A DNA stretch of 64,000 bases, from assembly GCA_030374765.1 (NCBI GenBank), contig JARGXX010000080.1, positions 62,001 to 126,000 of the forward strand. Reading direction: 5' to 3'. Of the stretch, positions 45,209 through 54,631 are shown in pieces (positions within the stretch are counted from its first letter, which is position 1; the number at the start of each line of letters is the position of its first letter). The position numbers were made by a program, and so were the translations under genes. Source of the DNA: Agarophyton chilense (lineage: Eukaryota; Rhodophyta; Florideophyceae; Gracilariales; Gracilariaceae). Under the pieces are notes generated by a model that ran no database searches, had not been told where the DNA came from, and saw only the letters and a list, made by a program, of their open reading frames with translations.

Positions 45209-45867
45209 TCTCTCTCTCTTTATGTGAGCACGTACGTTAATTTCTCGTATCGTGTGAGGCTTGCTAAGGACCCCCAACAACTTGTAGCACTTCCTTCTAC
45301 ACTGTAGCCGCTCACTACATATCTATAGCCGTGTTACGCTCACTCTAGGCTGCTATATAAATGCGTTGAAGAAAGCACTAGGTTTCTAGAGTTGTTCTCG
45401 ACCGCGGAAGCGTTTCGTCACCGACGACTTTAGCATTCACCTTTTAATATATCCCTTCATTCAACCTCTAGAGATCGTCGGTTAAGGGACACACCACGAC
45501 AAGGCGCTTCGCATGTACCACGTTTGCCGCCAGAAAACCCGTTGACGACAGTCTTTTACCCAACCCTCATACAATCGGCGAAGTAGGGCAAAAGAACCGG
45601 CGTGTAACCTGCATCTTCATCCGGCCCAAGCGTAGTTCCTCCGTGAAAAACCCTCGAGACAGCCCTGTCCAGAGGCTCCGTTGGAGCTCTTCCTTCGAAG
45701 GAAAAATTCAGGGAAAACGGCGGTTGGATCTTCTTCCGACGACAGGTTCGTGACCTACTGCGTTCGTGCAGCTAGACGGGTGTCTTTTCATGACGTACCA
45801 GCCAGGTCCGCAAGGGCGACCGGCAGGCTGACCGATTGCTTGGACGAGTTTAATGACCTCCCGGGTC
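45209..45867 (+). repeat. 0.66-kb direct repeat, copy B (LTR-element-like fragment)
   Basis: Near-identical to copy A (39860-40518) in the same orientation; differences seen are C/A (GACCGCTTGC against GACCGATTGC) and A/T just before CCCGGGTC. It carries the same TATA box at about 45357-45369. What follows it is unrelated to what follows copy A. Confidence 0.75.
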
Positions 45868-47057
45868 GTATGGAAGTTAGCGATATTCGTTGGGGGCGAA
45901 AACCATACGTGCTCAAAAAACGCCAAGAGGTCTAGCTAGTGCGTTCTTTAAACAACGCTACAGTCACGAGTTGAGCGTAACAGGGCTATGAGCCCAAGCG
46001 TTACGAATTAAAAGTTTCGTGCTAAAATTACAGAATTTGGCCGTGTGACTGAATATGTTACTCGTAGAGTGGGAGTCCCAGTTTTTCTCTGTTTCGCCGA
46101 GCTTGGTGGAAAAGATCTGTCTTCCCTTCCCTCAAGCGGACCGAGATGGTGTGATAGTTTAGTTGTATACCTCCACGAGACTAAAGCTTTATTTCCAGGA
46201 GAAGATCTTGGGTCTGTTTTCAACGAAATGGACAACTTCCAGTGGCAGAATTGATCACTGCCTCTCAATGCTTGTATTTCGCAATTCAACATGTCCTTCA
46301 TTCAATGTTTACAATTAGAATTTGGGCTAACAAGATCCGAAAGAATATCAGATCTTGTCGGGGACCACGAAGACACTTTGATAAGGGCCATACCTACTGC
46401 TGAACAACTGGTTCGGTGAGAAGGTGGTTTTTTAAATCGAAGAGGAAAGCACGGGACCACTTCAGGCCTGCATATTTGACAGCGATAATGATAGCCCACA
46501 ATCTCGGTCCCAAGAAGAGTACATTTTAACAGAAGGCCATGAAAATCCCGAACTCTAGAGCTTTCATCCTCTCCAAGACTTGCATCACCCTATTGGCCTG
46601 GCCCATGGCCTTAGATGGACGCATGTTTTGAGAAACGATTTTGAACGCATGTTCGCTGAAGAGTTCACTTCAAAAGGGGCCTCGGCCTGAAGAAGTGCAG
46701 CTTGAAAGAATATAACCTCTGACGCTGTAAGGAGTTGTCTTTCGTATCTTCGGTTCTTTTTCATTGAAAGGGCCTCGAAAGAAAGACTCATGTGGTCTTG
46801 GGCAGTTCCGACAGTAACAGAACATCGAAACCAATTTGTTTAGGCCCAAGCAGAAGCCATAGAGTGTAATGGCTTGCTTTTCTATCCGTTTGCAGCAGGC
46901 CTACGAAATCATTAGGTGATAGTCAACTTCGTACTTTTCCTCGTCATCCCGTGCACGTACGTTCGTGTATACTTACGAGGGAAGTTCATCACTCCAGTGG
47001 AGCCCGCTGATAGAGTGCAACCTCTCCTTGTCAGCGAGAACGACACTTCACAGATCA
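45868..47057. other. gene-poor region, decayed sequence
   Basis: Short open stretches on both strands (for instance minus-strand frames between 46,008 and 46,800) look like remains of old coding sequence, but no domain can be named. The last ~100 bp should contain the promoter of the TIMP-like gene. Confidence 0.35.
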
Positions 47058-47546
47058 ATGAGGTTCTCGATCTTTGCAACTGTGCTGGTAGCAGCTTTTA
47101 CCATCATCTGCGTTCATTCCGAGAATGTGGCTGTGCAAGCTGTGTCGCCATCAAAATGCTCTTGTCAGATGCCGTCCAGCATCAAGACGGGATATGGCAG
47201 CGATACAACTCCTGTTTTCAAGGCAGAGGCTGTAGAGAACCGCGAAGTTGGAGACCCGAACTACGAGTACACTGTCATGCGCGTCAAAGTTACTTTCCGT
47301 GGATGTGCACCATCCAATGAGTACATATTGGTTAAATCTCCGAAGTCTGCTTGTGGTGTTGAGTTCGTTCCGGGAGTGGCGTATGCCGTAACCGCGAAGT
47401 TGTGCCGTTCTTCCACACCACTCCCTGGTCTCCCGGCTTCAATGGAGACCTACACAGCTACTTCCTGCAGCTACAACAAGCCTTGGAATTCATGCCCTTA
47501 CAACGATAAAGTGTTCTTGTATTACAGTCCTGTCGAAGGCTGTTAA
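47058..47546 (+). CDS. secreted TIMP/NTR-domain-like protein
   Basis: 162 residues from the ATG at 47058, which opens directly on a signal peptide (MRFSIFATVLVAAFTIICVHS). The mature part has eight cysteines, starting with a C-x-C pair (C34, C36 in KCSCQM), then RGC, ACGVEF, KLC, TSC, NSC and a C-terminal EGC. The pattern CxC, a 'F-x-A-x-A/V-V' strand, a YTVMRVKVTF strand, a CGVEFVPGVAYAV strand and late paired cysteines is that of the netrin-like (NTR) OB fold, as in TIMPs, netrin and complement C-termini. In TIMPs the first cysteine sits at the mature N-terminus and chelates the protease zinc; here about a dozen residues may precede it, depending on where cleavage occurs. It is probably an extracellular protein; an inhibitor role is only a guess. 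Single exon. Confidence 0.6.
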   Translation: MRFSIFATVLVAAFTIICVHSENVAVQAVSPSKCSCQMPSSIKTGYGSDTTPVFKAEAVENREVGDPNYEYTVMRVKVTFRGCAPSNEYILVKSPKSACGVEFVPGVAYAVTAKLCRSSTPLPGLPASMETYTATSCSYNKPWNSCPYNDKVFLYYSPVEGC

Positions 47547-50500
47547 ACTGAACTCAAGATTGATGACGTCTTCGGCCTTGTGTGTAAGTGTTGATGAGTA
47601 GCAACCAAGTTGTATGATTATATACTTTTTTATTGCAAATCTGAGCAAATAGTAAACCGTACTTGAAAAGAAACGTAAGGCATCAGGCACATGGCGGACT
47701 CTAACGCAATTGATACTATTCAACATTCGTCGCGTAAGATCTAAGAACGGGCGGGATTCTTGGAACAGGATATTTATCTTCGACGCACTGTACGTGCACT
47801 AACAATTTTGTAGCGGTGAAAATGAATATGTCACGTAAAAATGAGGGAGAGAGGGTATGGTGTTGAACACAAATCCTGCTTTCCCGCGTTTGTTATGATA
47901 TGCAATAAACTTGCGAAGAACATCGATATTGAGCGAAGTTCTGTTCGACAAAATTGCAGACCTGTCATGATATCCTCTGCTCTCTCTAATAGCAACATTA
48001 AATCCAAAGAGCAGAGAGCCCACCGATTGACACCTTGTACAATCCACGGCACGCAACCTCAACCAAAGCCCGGAGAATCTCGACGTCAAAAACAAATCTT
48101 TCCCTTCCATTTGTAGAATCGCAACGCACTGTCACTCCACACTTCATTCAGCACTGGCCCAAATATATTTCTTTGGTTGGGATTCGTGATGGGTGCTGTA
48201 TCATTGTATTTCTTTGCGTACTGCTGCGTTTCTCCTTAGCCCACCCCACTTGTTCGGGCCTTTTGTGAGCATTTTATCAACAACACTATCCAAAGAATCA
48301 TACATCATGCTCGTTAATCCAGAAAATTCGGTGCTTCTTCTAGATCGTGTGTTGCATATACAAAAACATGAGAACCTATTATATATTTTCCTTGCTCCAT
48401 CACTCGTTTGCTAATCTCTTTCGTCTGGGTCACCCGGTTGTCGAGCGTTCTGCCAGGAGCAATGTCACGAGAATCTTGTATAGAGAGAACTAGGTATCTT
48501 CGAACTGCTCCATCTATCTGCATTAAATATGAAGCGTTATTATTTCGATAGTCAAAGACCAAAGTAAAGGGTTTGCTCAGATCTTTCATCCACAGACAAA
48601 AACCCAATCATTCGTATGAATTTTGTTGAAGAGCACGAGCATAAATCGGGGCATTCGCTCTTCAACATAGCTCGTTCAGTGATTGAATCGAGGACCCTGA
48701 ATGCTTAAGGGAGCAGATTGCGAGTTTAGGTCTCATCAGCCTCGCTGCTATCGAATGGAAAACCTGGTATGTACAACATGTAACGTTCCCTTCATACCAT
48801 GCACTCCCGAATTTTGGAATTGTACTCTTCGTACCTTCGTGCGGTAGGAAAGATCCACATGAAAAACACAAGCAGAAAACGACGTGACTCGAGCAGCGTG
48901 AAGAGCAAACCGTATTTTTGGGTACGCTGAAAGGAATTACAGCGGTGTTGAGAATGTGAAGTTATCCTTTCGTTCTGATTGCCCACTGGTGTCAACTTTG
49001 GTGTTGTCTCAGACTCGTGGCCTGACCGCACATCCTGTCTGTGAAATAATCGAGTTTCGTTTCGTATTATTCGATGGTGTTTCTGTTAACCTCCCACAAA
49101 ACAGCTACGGCTTTATGAATTGCAGTTGTAAGACAAAGCAAACATCAAGCTGTACTTAGGGAGAAACGCTCTCCGGGTTGCCCGCCGCACGTTGGCAGGC
49201 CCACCTCTGAGTATTGAAAGGGAAGCTCTGTGATCTTCGGCCACTTATTCCACAGCAGGATGCGAATTTCTCGTTCTCTCTCCACTACATTTGTTTCCTT
49301 TTTCTAAGGAAAGTCGTTTGCACCCTCTTTATTGATGTGATTGGAACTGTGTTGTTCCAATTTGTAAAGCTAGAGAGTAGGGCCTTCCCGATAATCTTGA
49401 TCAGGAGGAGGCGACCGTGTTTCGAAACCGGACGTCTACAGTCTGTGGGAAGACGAGTACTAAGCATTAGCGCCTGGTCAAACATATCGCTCACATTCAC
49501 CTCAGTTTTAGAACGGGGGATGTTGTAGGTTTCTATGCACTCCTCCCGCGCAAGACACCGGATGCCAGAAAAAGGAAAGAAGTTCTTTTGCATTGTATTG
49601 CTGCCTGAGTCAGCAACAGGGGACTTCATGAAAGGAGCGATTTTTCAGCTAACCAATTGTCATCGCGGACGTATGTGGCACGTCACAAAACGGCCCCCTG
49701 CCAGAAGCTGCAGGATATCAGCCGAATTCCAGAGAAAGATCCGCTGTTGTTTCCATGGCGTTTTCTCCAGTTCGAAGGTATTTTCCTCTTTGCTCACTGT
49801 TTACACGTACAGCTGCGGGAGAACGGGTGGAGAATTCTTTTGCTCCCTTGAGATGTTCCATTGCATTGAAAAGTAGTTGCGAAAGTGACGCAGTTGTATA
49901 CCTTTGGTAAAGAATCCTAAGCCTGAAGCATTTTTCAACGATCGTCGACCTGTTTGCATGCGGCGGAAATCATTTTGGCCTGTGAGATATCCTATCAAAC
50001 AAGCAAATGTAAGGTGCATATAACTATCAAAGAATCGCGACCTCTGGGAGAGAACTTCATGGAGTTTCTAAGATGACCTTTATTGACGGCTATGTAGCTG
50101 GGGAGAAGAAATAAAAACTCAGAAGGTTTTGCGCAACCCACAGTTCTGCGGGTTCGCGAGACATATGGAGCAAGGGACGACCGAATATGGCAATGCCGAC
50201 GAGAAAGCAAGCGTGCTAGACTCATCAACGTCGTAGAGCGGGATATCAGTGCCACCAAAATGAGGACCACAAGTTAAAGAAGAAGAAGCACATGAACAGT
50301 CGGGGCGAGCTCGATTGACTCATTCTGGCTCAACACAAGGATAATCGTTGCGTCTGCGGGCAAAAGTGGCCACTCTGCGTAAGGGTTTTACGCTTACGCC
50401 ACATCTCCCTAAACGAAGATATCTTCGACGTTGGGAGCCTGGAAAAGCCAAAATGGTAAAGTTCACACTCTGAACATTTCGGCCTTCCAAGTCGAACGAG

Positions 50501-50997
50501 TCGAGGTATGATGTCGGCGATTCCGTGGGAATCGAGAGGGCAATGAAAAGAAAGCGGAAACGAGTTAAAACCCATAGCGACAACAAGTCGACTAAGTCCT
50601 TTACACATTGATGCGGACTAAGCTTCTCGTTCTGTAGTCTGCACCAGAGAGGGAAGAACCCTCGTGAAGGATCATGTTGAAAGTGGGCGAGATTAGACAC
50701 GACGTGAGCAGTAAGTAAGTTTTTCCGATGAAATAGGCAATTGTACACTCTTCGTCCCTCAAATACTGCACAGGGTGGTGCAAGATGCACGGGAGCGCGC
50801 CCATCGAAATGTTGGTGTTGTTAGGGAATGAAGACAGACTGGTTGGATTGGGCACACTTTTTACTTTTATATGAATCACACGCGAATTGAGCTTGGTGTT
50901 GAGAGCTAGTAGAGTTGTTTGTAGTTAATTGGGTGTTGAGGTTTGGGATGGTAATGTACAGGGAAACTGTGCAGCACAAAGACGTTGAGCGGGGTAT
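47547..50997. other. gene-poor region, no gene called
   Basis: About 3.4 kb. Open stretches at 48,314-48,607 (-), 49,285-49,629 (-) and 50,320-50,790 (-, 156 codons) have no recognisable domain and no clear start context. They may be decayed genes or chance frames. Confidence 0.35.
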
Positions 50998-51981
50998 TCA
51001 TCGGATGCCAGCGCTACTTGTAGAGGTAAAAGAAAAGGAGATAGGATCCTCGAACCAGGGCGTTTGTTGCTGATGCACGCTAGCGCCTGACTTGGCCCTA
51101 TTGACGCCAAGCATTCTCAAAAACATGTCCTTGCGAGCCCCTCGTTTGAGCTCTTTGGATATATCAGTGTCGGCCATCATTCTATAGTGAATCAAGTTGG
51201 CATCAAAGCCTGCATCGGAGTCGTTTTCAAGCGGATAGAAAACACCGGAGGAAAGCATGGCGTTGCCAATGCTGATAGCCTCTGGATTGTCGTTGGCGTA
51301 TCTATGGCGAACAAGCCATTTAACTGCAGCTCTGCCAGTAAAGGATTTTTCCAGTATCTTGCCTTTGTTGGAATTGGTTCCAATAAGGTCCTTTGCATGC
51401 GTAAAGTTAGACACCAGATTAGGAAAAACTCTTCTTCCAATACGAATACCCGTCTCAACAACGATATCGGTCTCATCAAACTCAGGACGATCATCGGTGA
51501 GAGAATAGTCCTCGTACGAAAAAAAGGTGGCATCGCTATAATTGGTGGCGGACATAATCGGACCGGTGTCGACGCGTGAGATCTCGGGCATTCTCATGTA
51601 CGAGTTGCAGGCGACGCTCATCATACGCGAACTCCTGAGGTTGACTGTTTCATCCTCAACTGCGTAGTCCTCGTGGGCAGCAAACCTGTAGAAGTAGTCG
51701 CCGTTGCGAAAAAGATGCTCGTTGCGGACGTGTCTTAAGACGCCGGCCTTGAGCAGCGCATTGCCGATTGCAAGCGCTTCGTGCTCGTTGCGAGCAAATC
51801 TCTTTGCCAGAAAGAAACGTACGGCATCGGTACCAGAGAAGCAACGCCTATACTTTCGAAACAAAAAGTGTCTATCACCGACTTGAATTTGGTGCAGCAT
51901 CTTGGGCACGAGCATGTGTTGCACGACGCCTACAACGCGGACCTGCACGTACAGAAAGATACCGGAGGCGTTGGTAGCCAT
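50998..51981 (-). CDS. protein with two DEP domains
   Basis: 327 residues from the first ATG; the frame is open 33 codons further but without an ATG. Two DEP domains are visible: one at about residues 22-102 (FSGTDAVRFFL, then AIGNALLKAGVL and FYRF) and one at about 171-272 (FTGRAAVKWLV, then SIGNAMLSSGVF and HYRM). Both keep the 'F-x-G-x-x-A-V-x-[WF]-L' core helix and the 'I-G-N-x-[LM]-L-x-x-G-V' helix. DEP domains bind membrane phospholipid or receptor tails and recruit signalling proteins. No GAP, RGS, GEF or kinase domain accompanies them, so this is a DEP-only adaptor. The C-terminal ~50 residues are polar with no motif. Confidence 0.8.
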   Translation of the reverse strand: MATNASGIFLYVQVRVVGVVQHMLVPKMLHQIQVGDRHFLFRKYRRCFSGTDAVRFFLAKRFARNEHEALAIGNALLKAGVLRHVRNEHLFRNGDYFYRFAAHEDYAVEDETVNLRSSRMMSVACNSYMRMPEISRVDTGPIMSATNYSDATFFSYEDYSLTDDRPEFDETDIVVETGIRIGRRVFPNLVSNFTHAKDLIGTNSNKGKILEKSFTGRAAVKWLVRHRYANDNPEAISIGNAMLSSGVFYPLENDSDAGFDANLIHYRMMADTDISKELKRGARKDMFLRMLGVNRAKSGASVHQQQTPWFEDPISFSFTSTSSAGIR

Positions 51982-52813
51982 CACTTGTGCGACGGGAGGT
52001 AGGACGAAGCGGCGGAGCGAAGCTACAGCGAAACGAAGAGGGGCGTGTGCGAAAGGCTGAGCTTTAGCAGACGGTAGCAATCAATGAACGCGGAAGGGGT
52101 GGGCATGAAGTGGAGGGGGGTGGCAGCGGGGGATGGAGGAAGGAGGGGTCAGTGGAGGGCAGGGGAGGCAGTTGGTGCGGGGCGCACCAGACACGAGGCA
52201 CGAGGCATAAAGGGTGGCTGGGGAGGGGGCTGAAAAGGCAGACGACATAAGGGGCACGTGACAGCGTTCGGAAAAGTTTGAAGGCGGGGAGGAGGAAGAG
52301 GAGGAGATGCGCAGCCGCGCGTCGCGGGGCGGGGCGACCGACGTGGCGGAGCGGCAGGGACGGCGCCAACGTACGAAGCGGGCAATCTATCTAAACACAT
52401 TCAAGTTAGGCCATGGTACAGCTTGCGGCCGTTGGCTTAGATTTGCGCGCGAGCGTGCTACGCGGCGAATACTTTTGGCGGTGCCGTCTCGCGTCAGCAA
52501 ACATACACCACACGTACATACGGCCAACGTACGCGTACTACCATCGTAAGTTCCGTAGAGCAGCCCAACGTGGCGCCAGCGCGTCCGCGCCCGCGTCACT
52601 TCACTTCACTTCATCTTCGTCATACGCGCATCGCTCAAAAATTACATGCATGATATGTACATGCGTGCCTCCCGCCCTTTGTCGCATGCTTCCTTTCAAA
52701 TGCTTCTTTGCTTCTTCTCGCCGCCGGGTCAGTGCGCCTCACCGCTCCACATCTGTTTCCCGCTTGCGCCATGTCATCAAACACCACCAAGCCCCCCCCC
52801 CCCCCCCCCAGCG
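51982..52813. other. intergenic region with an 18-base C tract
   Basis: Separates two minus-strand genes. It contains CT- and GC-rich low-complexity sequence, a short CTTCA-type tandem (~52,598-52,612) and an uninterrupted run of 18 C at 52,792-52,809, which falls just after the YTM1 stop codon and would be an 18-G tract in its 3' UTR. No gene. Confidence 0.6.
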
Positions 52814-54067
52814 TCAAACGTCCACTCCAAGTACGTGTCCCCTCTGTCCACCTGCAAACACCCGCGCCTTTCCCCCTTCCCCTTTCACCATGTCCACAGC
52901 AAAAAGCTTCCCCTCCGAACGCACCGTTTGCTGCGGGCTCAGCAAACTTCGTCGATCCCAAAACTTTACACACCCATCCACACCACTGCTTACTACCACC
53001 ATTTCCCCCGCGCTCAAATCTGTCACTATTCCCCGATGAGCCCCGCGTTTTCCACATGCGCCCACAACTCCTTTCCCTAATCTCCCGTCAATCAGTCGCA
53101 CAGCCCCGTCTACTGCGCTCACCACCAACCAGTCCGCGTCCTGCACCGCCGCCACCGAAGTCAATGCCTTTCCTCCGCTCGGAATGGTCGTCTTTTTCGT
53201 ACATGTCTCTGCGCAGAACACGTGTGTGAACCCGTCCCATCCTACGGAAACGATTTCCTTCTCGCGCCAAACCAGCCCACTCACGCATAAATCACCATCC
53301 GTTACGCGACTAGCTCCCATGCTTGCCACACTCTTTCGTTTCTTGGCTTCAGATGGCTCTGTCACGCCGTCTAGGCAATCTTGAGTCAACCAAATCGAAC
53401 CGTCTGCACACCCCAACGCCACCATATTCGTGTTGTGCTTCACGCTCGCTGCAGAGAACGACGCTGCTTTTGTCTCCCTGCTGTTCATTCGGCATACCAT
53501 CCGCGCATCGCCCCCACTAAATCGCCACACGCACGCTGTTTCATCAGAGGAAGCCGTCAAAAAGTGATCTTCATTGATCCATTGCACATCCTTGACCGGA
53601 CCCTGGTGAGGCTCGGAGAAATTACGCTCGTCCAAAATTACTTCATCCCCCTGCAATATTGACACCCGACCGGAGAACAACCCAGCTAGCACTCGGCAGT
53701 TAGCATCCGCGTGCAGCGAAGAAATCCAATTTTCTGATATACCAATGTCGCCTTTAGGGTCCGGTTCTGGTATAGGAAGGTAGTACGTGAGAGTAAGAGT
53801 GACCTCAAACGATAAGCTTCGCCGTTCAAGAAACTTATCGAGTGTTGTGCGCAGCGGAGTTTCGTCGACCAAAAAGTGAAAGTTCGGCTTGTCTTCTTCG
53901 GCGAGGTTGAGCAACGTGTGCACCACGGTGCGCAACGAATTGCGCCCGAAATGGGCTGGAACCTGAAGCATAGCATTGTGAGCGCCCTTGTAATGCTCTT
54001 GCTCCACCCCGCTTTTAAAGCGCACCTGAAGCGCTCTAGATGATGTAGTTGCTGTAGGCGCCACCAT
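52814..54067 (-). CDS. YTM1: WD-repeat ribosome biogenesis protein YTM1/WDR12
   Basis: 417 residues from the first ATG. An N-terminal NLE domain (about residues 13-80) is shown by LQVRFKS, the 'P-A-x-x-x-R-x-x-L-x-x-x-V' motif (VPAHFGRNSLRTVV) and FHFLVDETPLRTTLDKFL. It is followed by a WD40 propeller in which several units can be seen (for example VKDVQWINEDHFLTASSDETACVWRF, shown here only as a type, and GVDGCVKFWDRRS near the C-terminus). The NLE-WD40 order is specific to YTM1/WDR12 and NLE1; the ISSLHAD-type segment after NLE fits YTM1. In yeast and animals it works in the Nop7-Erb1-Ytm1 (PeBoW) complex in 60S ribosome maturation, and the NLE domain is the handle that Rea1/Midasin pulls. 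The gene is divergent from ARP5 with ~560 bp between starts. Confidence 0.85.
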   Translation of the reverse strand: MVAPTATTSSRALQVRFKSGVEQEHYKGAHNAMLQVPAHFGRNSLRTVVHTLLNLAEEDKPNFHFLVDETPLRTTLDKFLERRSLSFEVTLTLTYYLPIPEPDPKGDIGISENWISSLHADANCRVLAGLFSGRVSILQGDEVILDERNFSEPHQGPVKDVQWINEDHFLTASSDETACVWRFSGGDARMVCRMNSRETKAASFSAASVKHNTNMVALGCADGSIWLTQDCLDGVTEPSEAKKRKSVASMGASRVTDGDLCVSGLVWREKEIVSVGWDGFTHVFCAETCTKKTTIPSGGKALTSVAAVQDADWLVVSAVDGAVRLIDGRLGKGVVGACGKRGAHRGIVTDLSAGEMVVVSSGVDGCVKFWDRRSLLSPQQTVRSEGKLFAVDMVKGEGGKARVFAGGQRGHVLGVDV

Positions 54068-54631
54068 GTTCACAAAAGCTCACGAGAAAAAAAAGTGAAG
54101 CTCTCTGGTGCACCACACTACAACCGATGCTTTCAGAGTGCAGCTGTAGGCGGTGCGCTTTGTGTAACCAATTTCAAAAGGCCTGTGCTTTGTTTTGTGC
54201 CCTGGTTGGCTGTTTTTCAAGCCTAACTTTCTGCGCGTGAACTGTCGGAACACTTCTGATTTCTGTCTCAGGAAGATGCCCCGCCCGATTCCTCTTGGTA
54301 GAACTGAGAACGAGGGTTTCAGCTGATCGCGATAGCGCCTCACGGTGCAACGGTGACCATTGGCTCCTGGGGAATAGGCGACGGCGTCAATGCGAAATTA
54401 TGATTTTACGAGGGCGGGCCGGTTTGCATACCCCCGTCGTAGATCCGTGCGAATGAAGTGTCGTGTATATGACACGTTGCAATGATCAAGCAAAATGATC
54501 TTTGTGCGCACACGAACGCACCAATTCGTTCTTGCGATGGTCGTTTTTCAGGAGCGACCGGCAGAGTGTCCGCAACTTTGCGCTCCGCCAAAGGGCGTGC
54601 TCCTCCCGTCTCCGTCACGATTGTGCGGAAA
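54068..54631. promoter_or_regulatory. divergent promoter region of YTM1 and ARP5
   Basis: 564 bp between two divergent start codons, with no other gene. No clear TATA box near either start. Both products are nuclear proteins, so shared control is possible. Confidence 0.4.

Noticed and set aside
46008-46800. Minus-strand frames as a retroelement or transposase fragment
   Set aside because: Looks coding-like in places, but no diagnostic motif was found, so no family is named.
52413-53229. Plus-strand frames of 140-208 codons over the end of YTM1
   Set aside because: Antisense shadows of the WD40 gene and its C-rich 3' UTR, with Pro/Ser-rich composition and no domain.
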